Below are positions 27,913-36,622 of a DNA stretch of 64,000 nt, in pieces. Below the pieces are notes generated by a model. It was not told the origin of the DNA. It searched no databases and worked only from the letters and a program-made list of their open reading frames with translations. This DNA comes from Planctomycetales bacterium (GTDB taxonomy: Bacteria; Planctomycetota; Planctomycetia; Isosphaerales; Isosphaeraceae): contig DAIDKV010000124.1 of assembly GCA_027449865.1 (NCBI GenBank), positions 1-64,000 on the forward strand, given 5' to 3'. The translations under genes were made by a program, and so were the position numbers. Every line of letters begins with the position of its first letter. Position 1 is the first letter of the stretch.

Positions 27913-27956
27913 ACAACCACTGTACATTAGCAACCAAAGAGTCAGTACGTGGTTGT
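27913..27956. promoter_or_regulatory. Inverted repeat in the lexA control region
   Basis: ACAACCAC (27913-27920) and GTGGTTGT (27949-27956) are perfect inverse complements, separated by 28 bp. They flank an AT-rich TGTACATTAG block that could be a -10 region. The site lies between the divergent deacetylase and lexA genes. It matches neither the E. coli CTGT-N8-ACAG box nor the Bacillus GAAC-N4-GTTC box. A LexA operator is plausible but unproven. Confidence 0.4.
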
Positions 27957-28034
27957 GTCCGCGTACCGTCTTCCCACGGGGTGAACGGCGACCGACTCTC
28001 CGCGACCGAGTCCCCCTTTATCTGGAGGCGTGCC

Positions 28035-28643
28035 ATGGCCGATCTGGATTCTCTGACCCCCCGGCAACGGGAGATTTACAACTTCATCCGCGGCAAGATT
28101 CAGGGGCGTGGATACGGGCCGACGGTCCGTGAGATCGGGCTGCACTTCGAGATCAAGAGCCCGAACGGCGTGATGTGCCACCTGAAGGCGCTTCAGAAGA
28201 AGGGGCTGATCCACCGCGAACCGAACATGTCGCGTGCGATCCAGCTTCTGGAAGATCCGGTCAACCCCCAGCAGATGGGGTTGAAGCTTGTCGGCCGGAT
28301 CGCCGCCGGCGCGCCTGTGGAGGCGATCGAGCAGATCGACGAGGAGCTGACGTTCTCGGAGTGGGTCGAGCCGGGCGACAAGTTCGCCCTGCGCGTGACG
28401 GGCGAGTCGATGATCGAGGAGCACATCGCCGACGGCGACTTCGTGATCATCCGGAAGCAGGAGCAGGCCCGAGACGGCCAGATTGTCGCCGTTCGCGACG
28501 ACGAAGGCGAGGCGACCCTCAAGCGCTACTTCCGAGAGAAGAACCGCGTTCGCCTGGAGCCGGCCAACAAGACCATGAAGCCGATCTTCCGCGATCGGGT
28601 CAACATCCTTGGCGTGCTGGTGGGAGTTGTCCGAAAATACTGA
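28035..28643 (+). CDS. lexA: LexA repressor
   Basis: A 202-residue LexA. The N-terminal winged helix (about 1-66) has LTPRQREIYNFIRG and GPTVREIG. The self-cleavage site Ala91-Gly92 is in RIAAGAPVEA. The catalytic dyad is Ser125 in VTGESM and Lys163 in ATLKRYF. It represses SOS genes and is cut when RecA is activated. The ATG at 28035 follows GGAGG by 6 bases; a longer open frame upstream is spurious. The recognition helix (SPNGVMCHLKAL) differs from that of E. coli, so its DNA box is expected to differ too. rnhA follows 42 bases downstream and may be cotranscribed. Confidence 0.95.
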   Translation: MADLDSLTPRQREIYNFIRGKIQGRGYGPTVREIGLHFEIKSPNGVMCHLKALQKKGLIHREPNMSRAIQLLEDPVNPQQMGLKLVGRIAAGAPVEAIEQIDEELTFSEWVEPGDKFALRVTGESMIEEHIADGDFVIIRKQEQARDGQIVAVRDDEGEATLKRYFREKNRVRLEPANKTMKPIFRDRVNILGVLVGVVRKY

Positions 28644-28685
28644 GAGGTGGAACCTCCCCGATCACCGCAGGCGAAGGATCTGGCC

Positions 28686-29180
28686 ATGCCGACCGCGACC
28701 GAGAACGGCCTCTCGCGTGATTTCGTGCGACTCTACACCGACGGCGCTTGCAGCGGAAATCCGGGCCCGGGCGGATGGGCGTACATCCTCGACCATCCCG
28801 CCTCGGGCCAGGCGACCCAGGCCTCGGGCGCCGTCCCTGAGACGACCAACAACCGGATGGAACTGATGGGCGTGATCGAGGGCCTCGCCTCGCTCAAGCG
28901 CTCCTGCGAGGTCGAACTGGTCACCGATAGCCAGTACGTGGCGAAGGGGATCAGCGAATGGATGCCGAACTGGAAGCGGCAGGGCTGGATGCGGAAGGAG
29001 CAGGGGCGGCCCAAGCCCGTGATGAACGTCGACCTTTGGAAGCGGCTCGATGAACTGCTGAGCCAGCATCGGGTCAAGGTCACGCACGTTCTGGGACACC
29101 GCGGCCATCCTGAGAATGAGGCCTGCGACCGGATGGCCGTCGCGGCTTACAAGGAATTGATCCGCGAATCGAAGTCCTGA
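28686..29180 (+). CDS. rnhA: Ribonuclease HI
   Basis: A 164-residue RNase HI that cuts RNA in RNA-DNA hybrids. The four acidic catalytic residues are in place: Asp19 in LYTDGACSGN, Glu59 in NNRMELMG, Asp81 in VTDSQYV and Asp148 in NEACDRMA. The basic handle region is WKRQGWMRKEQG. AAGGA lies 9 bases before the ATG. Being downstream of lexA suggests that R-loop removal may be controlled with the DNA-damage response, though there is no direct evidence for this. Confidence 0.96.
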   Translation: MPTATENGLSRDFVRLYTDGACSGNPGPGGWAYILDHPASGQATQASGAVPETTNNRMELMGVIEGLASLKRSCEVELVTDSQYVAKGISEWMPNWKRQGWMRKEQGRPKPVMNVDLWKRLDELLSQHRVKVTHVLGHRGHPENEACDRMAVAAYKELIRESKS

Positions 29181-29216
29181 GAACGGGCCGGGGGCCGCAT
29201 TCCCGCGAGGAAGCCG

Positions 29217-29570
29217 ATGATCGATTTGCCGGAGCTTCAGCGATCGCTCTGCCGGGAATACGGGGCCGCTTTCTCGCCCCCGGTGGCCGGCTCGCGCGTC
29301 GGGATCGCATTGCAGACCCTCGGCCGCCTGCCGCTTCACGGCCTGCGCATCCCGGAACGCGGCGGGGCCAACGGCTGGTATCTTTGGGCCGGCGAGGATG
29401 CGAGTGAAGATCCCGAGTTTTATCAAGCACTCTGCTTCGAGCACCTCGCGGAGCGCTGCCCTATCGTCCTTCGCTTCCTCGCGCTACCCGCGGGCTGGCG
29501 ATTCTTGACCGATGGCTCGTATGTCGATGTCTGGCAAGATTCGCGGCTCCTGGAGCCGCGTTGGGGGTGA
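29217..29570 (+). CDS. Imm33/DUF2185-like small protein
   Basis: A 117-residue protein. The block NGWYLWAGEDASEDPEFYQ followed by HLAERCP and LPAGWRFL resembles the Imm33 (DUF2185) fold, which is found both in polymorphic-toxin immunity proteins and in many stand-alone bacterial proteins. No toxin gene is adjacent, so an immunity role is not supported by context. It is 36 bases after rnhA and its stop lies within a terminator hairpin, so it is probably the last gene of the lexA-rnhA transcript. The assignment rests on remembered motif similarity. Confidence 0.6.
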   Translation: MIDLPELQRSLCREYGAAFSPPVAGSRVGIALQTLGRLPLHGLRIPERGGANGWYLWAGEDASEDPEFYQALCFEHLAERCPIVLRFLALPAGWRFLTDGSYVDVWQDSRLLEPRWG

Positions 29571-29595
29571 GCGGCACATGCCGCGCCGCTCCCCC
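29564..29595 (+). terminator. Terminator hairpin after the lexA-rnhA group
   Basis: GGGG, one bulged T, GAGCGGC (29564-29575) pairs with GCCGCTC-CCCC (29585-29595), leaving a 9-base loop. The stem includes the stop codon of the preceding gene. GTATGTTTC follows, weakly T-rich. It sits between converging genes. Confidence 0.65.
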
Positions 29596-29633
29596 GTATG
29601 TTTCATCGCCGGTGCGCTGGCGGCCCGACCCGA

Positions 29634-31031
29634 TCAACTATGCTGGAGCTGGTTGATCTTGTTGTAGAGGGTCTTGAGGCTGATCCCCAGCTCACGTGAG
29701 GCGGCGGGCTTGTTCCCGCTGTGCTTCTCCAGCACCGCCTGGATGTACTTCATTTCGATGTCGCGGAGAGTTGGGTTGCCGTCGGGGATCTGGAAATGGG
29801 GGCCGGTGTTCGATCCGGCCGAACCGGACGTCGTCTTACCGCGAATCGGGGCCTGAGTCGGCAGGTGCTCGGAGAGGATCGGTCCGTCGCCCGCGAGGAT
29901 CGTGGCTCGCTCGATCATGTTGGCGAGCTCGCGGATGTTTCCGGGCCAGGCGTGCGATTGCAGGACTTCGAGCGCCTCGGGGCTGATGGTCGCCTGCGTC
30001 AGTCCTCGGCGCGAGGCATAGCGCGCGAGCATGTGCCGGGCTAGCGCGGGGATGTCTCCCTTGCGCTCGCGGAGGGGCGGCAGGAAGATTTCAAACGTGT
30101 TGAGCCGGAAGAAGAGGTCCTCGCGGAACTGCTCGTTGGCGACCATCTCGCGGAGGTCGCGATTGGTGGCACAGAGAACCCGAACATCCACCCGGAACGG
30201 CTCATTCTCGCCGACCCGCCGGATCTCGCCCGATTCGAGGAACCGCAGGAGCTTGACCTGGACGCTCTTGTCCAGTTCGCCGACCTCGTCGAGGAAGAGG
30301 GTGCCGCCGTTGGCGACCTCGAAGAGGCCCTTGCGGTTGGAATCAGCGCCGGTGAAGGCCCCCTTGCGGTGGCCGAACAGTTCGCTCTCGACGAGGTTCT
30401 CCGGCAGGGCGCCGCAGTTGACCGGGATGAAGGCCCGATCGGCACGCTTGCTCTTGTCGTGCATGTTTCGGGCGATCAGTTCCTTGCCGGTTCCGGTTTC
30501 GCCCAGGATCATGACGGTGGCGTCGGTGGGGGCGATGGTCTCGACCAGGCGGCGAACCTGCTGCATGACGGGCGTCTCGCCGATCATCACCGGAGCGCCC
30601 TCGGCGGCCTTGAGCCGGGTCTCGAGGGCGGTGGTCTTGTTCGAGAGGTCGCGACGCTCGGCGACCCGGGTCAGGATCATTTCCAGCTCGGCCCACTTGC
30701 AGGGCTTGGTCAGGTAGTCGAAGGCGCCGGCGCGGAGCGCCTGGACGGCCGTGTCAACGGTCGCGTGGCCGGTCAGCATGATGACCTGGGTGTCGGGGCT
30801 CATCTGTCGGATCTGACCGAGGACATCGATCCCGGTGAGACCTGGCATGCGGATATCGAGCAAGGCCGCATCATACGAGCCGCGTTCGAGGGCGCGGAGG
30901 GCGGCGGTCCCATCAGGACAGACGGTGACCTCGTGTCCCATTCGGGGGAGTTCCATCTGCATCAGGTCGCGGAGGTGGGCCTCGTCATCGGCGAACAGAA
31001 TTCGCAATCCCCCCTGGCGGCTCTTTTCCAT
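29634..31031 (-). CDS. NtrC-family sigma-54 response regulator
   Basis: A 465-residue activator with three domains. The receiver domain (8-122) has its phosphorylation site at Asp59 in LLDIRMPG. The AAA+ domain (about 148-385) has Walker A GETGTGKE (177-184), the sigma-54 contact GAFTGA (224-229) and Walker B LFLDE (245-249). The C-terminal Fis-type helix-turn-helix covers about 425-462. It activates sigma-54 promoters by ATP hydrolysis when phosphorylated. The histidine kinase gene lies 102 bases upstream on the same strand and is the obvious partner. Target genes are not visible in the window. Confidence 0.95.
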   Translation of the reverse strand: MEKSRQGGLRILFADDEAHLRDLMQMELPRMGHEVTVCPDGTAALRALERGSYDAALLDIRMPGLTGIDVLGQIRQMSPDTQVIMLTGHATVDTAVQALRAGAFDYLTKPCKWAELEMILTRVAERRDLSNKTTALETRLKAAEGAPVMIGETPVMQQVRRLVETIAPTDATVMILGETGTGKELIARNMHDKSKRADRAFIPVNCGALPENLVESELFGHRKGAFTGADSNRKGLFEVANGGTLFLDEVGELDKSVQVKLLRFLESGEIRRVGENEPFRVDVRVLCATNRDLREMVANEQFREDLFFRLNTFEIFLPPLRERKGDIPALARHMLARYASRRGLTQATISPEALEVLQSHAWPGNIRELANMIERATILAGDGPILSEHLPTQAPIRGKTTSGSAGSNTGPHFQIPDGNPTLRDIEMKYIQAVLEKHSGNKPAASRELGISLKTLYNKINQLQHS

Positions 31032-31133
31032 GAGACGGATCCTCCGTGATTATGCGGGCCTTCCGCGGAAGCCAGGCCGTTCCCATCGGGGATCGGAAGG
31101 GGCCGGGGCGGAATCTTGCGGTTTCGTTTCGGT

Positions 31134-32768
31134 TCAGGCTGTCGAGACCGGTTCGGCCCGACGCCGGACGCCGAGCCTCGACCGACTGGATGGGTCTTCG
31201 ACCTCGATCTCGGTCGGGTGGATCGGCAGGCGGACGGTGAAGGTCGAGCCCTTGCCCGGCCCCTCGCTGCTGGCGCCGATCTCGCCGTGGTGCTGGTTGA
31301 TGATCCGGTGGGTGATCGAGAGTCCCAGGCCGGTCCCTTTCCCCTCGCGACGCCGGGTAAAAAATGGCTCGAAAATGTTCTCCAGGACGTCGGGCTCCAT
31401 CCCGCAACCGTCGTCGGTGAAGGCCATCTCGGCCATCCCCTGCGTGTATCGGGCCTCGATCCGAAGCGTCCCCTGGTGGTCCATCGACTCCAGCGCGTTG
31501 ACGATCAGGTTCAGGACAACCTGCTTTATCTCCTGGCTATCCACGTGCGCCATCACGGCCTCACGAGGGTGGAAGGAAACCTTCTTCCCCCGATACTTGC
31601 CGATGTGCTGAATCATGTCGACCACGCCCTGAATCAGGCCGGCCAGGTCGGTGCGCTCCCGGGTGATCTCGTTGCATCGCGAGAAGTCGAGTAGCTTCTC
31701 GGTGATGCTCTTGCAGCGGAACGCCTCCTCCTGAATCATCTTCAAATACTTGTTCACAGTGGCAGATTCGGCGTCGTCCGATCCAGTGAGGGATCGGGAG
31801 AGCCGGAGGTCCAGAGCCTCGGCGCAGAAGGCGATGGAGGCGAGCGGGTTGTTGATCTCGTGAGCAACACCCGCGGCGAGGAAGCCGACACCGGCCAGCC
31901 GCTCGGATCGAACGAGCTGCCGGCTCCGCTCCTGCACCTGCCCTTCGAGATCCTTGTAGGTCACGCTGATCTGAGCCGTCATCTCGTTGAACGCTTCGGC
32001 GAGATCCTGCATCTCGTCGCCGGTCGCGAGGTTGATCTTGTAGTCGAACGAGCCGCGGGCGACGTGCCGAACCCCGCGCTGGAGCATCCGGACCGGGGAA
32101 AGTACCCAACGGTGGAGGAGCACCGTCAACGCGTAGAGCATCCCCAGCACCATCACGAACGATGACCAGACGATGATCCGGCTCATCTTGTACTGCCCGC
32201 TCGACTCCTGAAGCACTGCCCAGAAATCGAGGTGGAGCTTGGTCGGTAGCTGGCTGACCGTCTCATATAGCCGGTCGACCCGCCGCCTCATTCCGGGCTC
32301 GGCCGTCTTGAATTTCGGGAGCAGGTCGGCGTAGACGGTCGTCCCGGGGAAAAGCGGGGGGATGGGCCCGCTGTCCGGGTCGAGCTCGTTGAGAATGCAG
32401 GTCAGGTCCTCGTCCATCAGGAGAGCCAGACCCAACTCGTCGAGGCCACTGTCGGCCCGATTTCCCTGGGTCGCGTTCTTCTTCAGCTCGCGATGGTAGA
32501 CCTTGAGCGCCGCACGGGCCTCGTGAACGCGCTTCAGAAGGTCGCGGCGATCGGCCTCGCTCGAACCCTCCCGAGGGACATGCAGGCGGAAGACCGCGGC
32601 GAAGAGGTTTGTCGAGGCCCCGATCTCGCGAAGCTGGTCGCCAAGGGTCAGATTGCTGATATGGAACGAATGGAGCCCGAAGATCGAGCCGCCCATCAGG
32701 ATCAGCATCATCCCCACGACGAGGCCGAGCCCGACCATCAGCTTCAGGCGGATCGGCCAGCGGAACAT
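31134..32768 (-). CDS. Membrane sensor histidine kinase
   Basis: A 544-residue kinase. Two membrane segments (about 10-32 and 198-220) enclose a periplasmic, mostly helical sensor of about 165 residues. A HAMP linker follows (about 218-272), then a coiled coil, the HisKA domain with phospho-acceptor His303 in AAGVAHEINNPLAS, and the ATPase domain with N box LNLIVNALES, G1 DDGCGM and G2 GKGTGLGLSI. AAGGAGG precedes the ATG. It should phosphorylate the adjacent NtrC-type regulator. The signal sensed is not apparent from the sensor domain. Confidence 0.94.
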   Translation of the reverse strand: MFRWPIRLKLMVGLGLVVGMMLILMGGSIFGLHSFHISNLTLGDQLREIGASTNLFAAVFRLHVPREGSSEADRRDLLKRVHEARAALKVYHRELKKNATQGNRADSGLDELGLALLMDEDLTCILNELDPDSGPIPPLFPGTTVYADLLPKFKTAEPGMRRRVDRLYETVSQLPTKLHLDFWAVLQESSGQYKMSRIIVWSSFVMVLGMLYALTVLLHRWVLSPVRMLQRGVRHVARGSFDYKINLATGDEMQDLAEAFNEMTAQISVTYKDLEGQVQERSRQLVRSERLAGVGFLAAGVAHEINNPLASIAFCAEALDLRLSRSLTGSDDAESATVNKYLKMIQEEAFRCKSITEKLLDFSRCNEITRERTDLAGLIQGVVDMIQHIGKYRGKKVSFHPREAVMAHVDSQEIKQVVLNLIVNALESMDHQGTLRIEARYTQGMAEMAFTDDGCGMEPDVLENIFEPFFTRRREGKGTGLGLSITHRIINQHHGEIGASSEGPGKGSTFTVRLPIHPTEIEVEDPSSRSRLGVRRRAEPVSTA

Positions 32769-32943
32769 GGCGACCTCCTTGTCGCGGGGATCATAAATCG
32801 GCAAAACGCCCCCGAGGGCGATAGCGTCCGGACTATAACAAAAAGACTCAAGGGGTCAAAGACCCGTTCAGAGGCCCTACGTTCTTTCGCCAGAACTCCA
32901 AAAATTCCAAGAAGATACGTTCGCAAGGCCCTCGCTGGCGCTC

Positions 32944-34419
32944 CTAGATGAGCTGGCGCCACGCCGCGGCTCCGATCGCCGAAACCATGACAATCGCCAG
33001 CAAAATTCGGAGCCCCAGAACCTCGCGAGCGAACCGGCGCTCGCCCCCCGGTTCACGCTCCAGTTGTTCCAGGAACCGAATCCGGTACGCGATGCTGCCG
33101 TGCCGCCAGGATGGTCGATCGAAGTCGATCCCGTTGAACTGCGCCACGATCGCAAGCGCCTGGGCAAACGTTCTGAGCCCACCCCGGCAGAGCGGGAGTC
33201 TGGCGCCAGTGTTCGACGGGTTCGAGGGATCGCGGTCGGGGTCCAGGTGAGGAGGGCAGTCTCCCGCCTCACACGAGACGACACGACTGCCGAAGACGTC
33301 GGCCTGACGCTCGAATCGCCGCGAGAGATAGCCGAAGACGAACCAGAAATAGAGCCCTAGTATCGCCAGCACGACCGATTCCCGCGCGAGGTCCAAAACC
33401 TCCGGGCTGATCCAGGCGGGGACCGAGACAAGCGGTCCTGCCCAGAGAAAGGCCCGATCCAGTCCCTCACCCATCAGGGAGAGCAGCGCCAGGCTTCCCG
33501 CGAAGAAGAAGCCGAAGGAGAGCAGGTGGCGATGCGCGATGTGGCCGATCTCGTGCCCGAAGACGGCCGCAACCTCAACCGGCGACATCGATTCGAGCAG
33601 GGCGTCGGTCAGAAGAACGTAACGGAACCCGGGCAGGATGCCCGTCACGCAGGCATTCAGAACGCATCCACCCGTATCCCAGATCAGAACGTCCGTGAAG
33701 CGAAAACCCGCCCGCCGCGCGACCCGTTCGAGCCGACGGCGGAGTGAGCCGGCGGGGAGTGAACGGGTCGGCCAGGCAATCCGGATAAAAATCGGAGCAG
33801 CGATCAGGATCATCGAGCCGAGCAGCACGATCTCCATCGGCTCGGCCATCGGGTAGGCATCCCACCCGGGCCAGAGCGGACGCAGAAGGTCTCGGCGGAC
33901 GACAAACGTGAGGACGACCGGCATCAGAAGACCAAGCGTCTGCCGTGACCGGAGGATCAGATAACGGCCAAGCCGGCCGCCCGACCCGGCGTGAATCCGG
34001 ATCTCCAGCGCCCGCTCGGCGAAAAATTGCCCGGACCAGATCAGTCCCTGGATGACCAGAAACGGCAGGAAGACCATCGCGTCGCCGAGAACTCCAAGGC
34101 CGTCGAAGCCCCAGTTCGTCTGGACCACGCGCGACCAGCCGACGGAGTGGATAATCCACCCGTAGACGATCAGGGAGAGCAGGGCGAGCAACCGGGTGGC
34201 GAGCAAGTACCGGCGCCGGACGCGCGACGCCGAGTGGCGATCGGTGGAGACCCTCGCGGTCACCCAGATCCCCAGTCCAAGCGAGCAAATGGCGATGAGA
34301 CCGATCCCGCCCATCGTCTCCAGAATGCGGAATCCGATGTCGGACGCCGGAATTCCGCCGCGGGGCGGGTCGATCCCGAAGGCCAGGAGGAGAGCGACCA
34401 GAAACGTCACGGGTAACAT
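32944..34419 (-). CDS. M48-family membrane metalloprotease
   Basis: A 491-residue membrane protein with several hydrophobic segments before the protease domain. The zinc motif HEIGH is at 289-293 in AAVFGHEIGHIAHRH, and the third ligand is the Glu in RRFERQADVFG. This matches HtpX/Ste24-like peptidases that handle membrane or envelope proteins. A further hydrophobic stretch separates the two zinc motifs, as in HtpX. It is larger than HtpX (about 290 residues) because of an N-terminal extension with about six membrane spans. A single membrane-facing anchor follows the domain at the C-terminus. Confidence 0.88.
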   Translation of the reverse strand: MLPVTFLVALLLAFGIDPPRGGIPASDIGFRILETMGGIGLIAICSLGLGIWVTARVSTDRHSASRVRRRYLLATRLLALLSLIVYGWIIHSVGWSRVVQTNWGFDGLGVLGDAMVFLPFLVIQGLIWSGQFFAERALEIRIHAGSGGRLGRYLILRSRQTLGLLMPVVLTFVVRRDLLRPLWPGWDAYPMAEPMEIVLLGSMILIAAPIFIRIAWPTRSLPAGSLRRRLERVARRAGFRFTDVLIWDTGGCVLNACVTGILPGFRYVLLTDALLESMSPVEVAAVFGHEIGHIAHRHLLSFGFFFAGSLALLSLMGEGLDRAFLWAGPLVSVPAWISPEVLDLARESVVLAILGLYFWFVFGYLSRRFERQADVFGSRVVSCEAGDCPPHLDPDRDPSNPSNTGARLPLCRGGLRTFAQALAIVAQFNGIDFDRPSWRHGSIAYRIRFLEQLEREPGGERRFAREVLGLRILLAIVMVSAIGAAAWRQLI

Positions 34420-34467
34420 AAGCGATTCCGACCGGCGATCAGGCCGGTTCGTCCGCGAGGCGAGGAG

Positions 34468-35154
34468 TCAGGCCGCCGACATCCCCACCACGACCAGCCG
34501 GACAGGATACAGCACCGACCCACCACCCTTGACTTCGAGCGGGAGCGGAAGAACAACGCTCCAGGTTTCCTTGGCCGCATCGTGGATCATGGCCGGCGAG
34601 GCCTGGGATGCCGAGGGGCTCGCCATCAGGTAGAAGGTGGCCGGATGGCTGGTTCCGGCCGCCTCGGCGCTTTTCTGCTCCAGTTGCTTTCGCTTTGGAG
34701 CATCGACCTGCTGATCCTTCGACGCGGGCAGAAGCAGGGCGTAATCGCGATAGTCGCTGACGCCCAGGTGATCGCCGTTCACAGGCTGGAGGCCGTATCG
34801 CATCGTGTAAACGCCCTTCGCGACGGCCTGGTCGCGGAAGTCGTGCCCTTCCTTCGTAAACTCAATCACGCCGAGCAGTTCGCCGTCGGTGAGGAAAGGA
34901 AACTGAACCACGCCCTTCGGCCGGGCCGGCTTCTCCGAGGCGGGTGTCGCCTTTCGGAGCCAGACCTTCGCCAACTCCTCGCCCGACTCGTCGAGAATGC
35001 GATACGCCTTCTGCGAGTCGATCGACTCGCGAATGGGCTTCGATAGCGAGGCGGGCGGGGCCTGCTCGACGACCTTGACATCCATCCCATCGCGGGCAAT
35101 TGCCCCCGCGGACAGGCCGACGATGAAGCACGACGCGAGGAAGACTCTCGTCAT
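34468..35154 (-). CDS. Exported protein of unknown function
   Basis: A 228-residue protein with a signal peptide (TRVFLASCFIVGLSAGAIA, cut near residue 20). The mature part is about 205 residues, with DGELLGVIEFTKEGHDFRDQ, cut in phase by charged loops, and GVYTMRYGLQP followed by SDYRDYALLLPA. That composition recalls secreted planctomycete proteins of about this size, but I cannot name a domain. It is followed on the same strand, after 48 bases, by the M48 protease gene, so they may be cotranscribed. Confidence 0.7.
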   Translation of the reverse strand: MTRVFLASCFIVGLSAGAIARDGMDVKVVEQAPPASLSKPIRESIDSQKAYRILDESGEELAKVWLRKATPASEKPARPKGVVQFPFLTDGELLGVIEFTKEGHDFRDQAVAKGVYTMRYGLQPVNGDHLGVSDYRDYALLLPASKDQQVDAPKRKQLEQKSAEAAGTSHPATFYLMASPSASQASPAMIHDAAKETWSVVLPLPLEVKGGGSVLYPVRLVVVGMSAA

Positions 35155-35268
35155 CTCGATGAAAACCCTCGGGCTCGATGATCCCATTCGATGGTGACGG
35201 CAGGCCGCAATCCGGCGCGGAATGTCTCGGACCGCGGCCAACCGGATTCCCTGAACGCGATTCCCAGA

Positions 35269-35973
35269 TCAATAGGCGAAATGGCCGACGAAGCTGCTCC
35301 GGCAGTTCGGGTCATCCCAGCGGACCTCCAGGCCCTCGCCCTTGAACTGGTGGCCGAGGGTATAGGCGGGCTGGGCGTCAACGGCCTTCGAGAGCGGAGG
35401 ATAGGCGGTCACCTCGTTGCCGCAGAGGTGGTCGCGTTCATCGAGCGGCCGGGTGAGGATCTGTGCGACACCCGCGGCCCAGAACGAGGCCCGGGGCGTT
35501 CGAGGCATGTTGTGACCGGGATGCCCGGCCCTCGCCTCATCGTGGGGCGCTTCCAGGTTCAACTGCATCCGGGTCGCGATCACGGCCGCCGGCTCGCCGG
35601 CAAGACGATCCCCGCCGAGCGTCCGGGCCATCGCGATCAGGGCCGACCGCTGCCGGTCGCTGGCCCTCGAATCGACGATCATCACCGCTCGCGACTTCGA
35701 CGGATCGTCGATCGAAAAGGTGTTGTCGGCCTGCACGGCCGCGGCGATGCAGAGTCCGGAGACGTCGACTCCGTCCCAGCTTCCTTTTTGAACGCGCCAG
35801 GCCATCACCGCCTGCTTGCCGACGATGTGGATCTCCGAGTTCGAGAAGCAAGGGCCGGTGAACACGTCGGCATTACGCGCTTCGATATAGTCGCCCTGAA
35901 CTTCGGCAGCGCGGGCGAGGGCCGGGCTGAGGGTGAGCATGGCGGCGCAGAGCGCCTGCACGAAAAGCTTCAT
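35269..35973 (-). CDS. DUF1326-type exported protein
   Basis: A 234-residue protein. The signal peptide is KLFVQALCAAMLTLSPALARA. The mature protein opens with GDYIEARNADVFTGPCFSN, the typical start of the DUF1326 family, in which a conserved cysteine and acidic residues suggest a small-molecule or metal site; the function is unknown. Two in-frame ATGs (35979, 35973) follow CGGAG. The second is chosen because it gives 9-base spacing and the shorter signal peptide. Confidence 0.75.
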   Translation of the reverse strand: MKLFVQALCAAMLTLSPALARAAEVQGDYIEARNADVFTGPCFSNSEIHIVGKQAVMAWRVQKGSWDGVDVSGLCIAAAVQADNTFSIDDPSKSRAVMIVDSRASDRQRSALIAMARTLGGDRLAGEPAAVIATRMQLNLEAPHDEARAGHPGHNMPRTPRASFWAAGVAQILTRPLDERDHLCGNEVTAYPPLSKAVDAQPAYTLGHQFKGEGLEVRWDDPNCRSSFVGHFAY

Positions 35974-36064
35974 CGGCATGGGCTCCGAGAGTCGGTGGGG
36001 GGTCGAACTCAACGGGATGGGATTCCCCGAACACCTGGATTATGTGGGGGATTCCGGGAATCCG

Positions 36065-36538
36065 TCAAGGGGCCGAGCCTTCCTCCGGCGGTTCCGCGGT
36101 TTGTCTCGTGCCGCTCGAATCCTCGCGAGGCCCCACTGGGCGGTGATCGCCGGAGGCGGTAGCGTCGGGGGGAGGTTCCACGGACGAATCGTCATCCGTC
36201 CGGTCCAGCCCGACCGCAATCCGCCGATAAGCGCTGGAGAGCCGGTCGCGATCGTCCTGGTAGCCCCGCACGCTTTTTTCGAGCCGATCGATGGCCTCAT
36301 CCCGGGCGGTGAGCCGGCGAAGGTCGTCGAGAGCTCGGTCGGCGTAGTCCTGGTTTTGAGCTTCGAGGGCAAGAACACGGTCCTTGAGCCGGGCGTTCTC
36401 CGTACGAAGCGAGTTTGTCAGCCGTTGCGATTCCTCGAAGCGATCGCGAGGGACCACCGCGCAACCGGAGAGGATCGCCGAGGCGAGAACCGCCGCGAGG
36501 ACCTTCCCGATCGATCGAGACACGACCAGCTCGGCCAT
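36065..36538 (-). CDS. Putative coiled-coil lipoprotein
   Basis: A 157-residue protein. The lipobox is ILSGC (about 22-26) after a hydrophobic VLAAVLASA segment. Residues about 32-105 form a long heptad-patterned coiled coil (RLTNSLRTENARLKDRVLAL and onward). The rest is a Pro/Asp-rich, probably unfolded tail. It would sit on the outer or inner membrane as a spacer or assembly factor. It is followed by unrelated exported-protein genes. The gene upstream on the same strand is the HTH/membrane protein, 84 bases away. Confidence 0.75.
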   Translation of the reverse strand: MAELVVSRSIGKVLAAVLASAILSGCAVVPRDRFEESQRLTNSLRTENARLKDRVLALEAQNQDYADRALDDLRRLTARDEAIDRLEKSVRGYQDDRDRLSSAYRRIAVGLDRTDDDSSVEPPPDATASGDHRPVGPREDSSGTRQTAEPPEEGSAP

Positions 36539-36622
36539 GCGACCCGCATCCTTTCGGGGAACAGGGCGATCTCGACCGGCCGGATGCTGGCACACCCGGC
36601 CGGCCCTGGAGATTCCGGAAAA

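Noticed and set aside
27078-28034. Long N-terminal extension of the lexA frame
   Set aside because: It runs antisense through the deacetylase gene; LexA homology begins at the ATG at 28035, which has a good ribosome site.
27841-28034. Canonical LexA boxes (CTGT-N8-ACAG or GAAC-N4-GTTC) upstream of lexA
   Set aside because: Scanning this stretch found only partial half-sites; the unrelated inverted repeat at 27913-27956 is reported instead.
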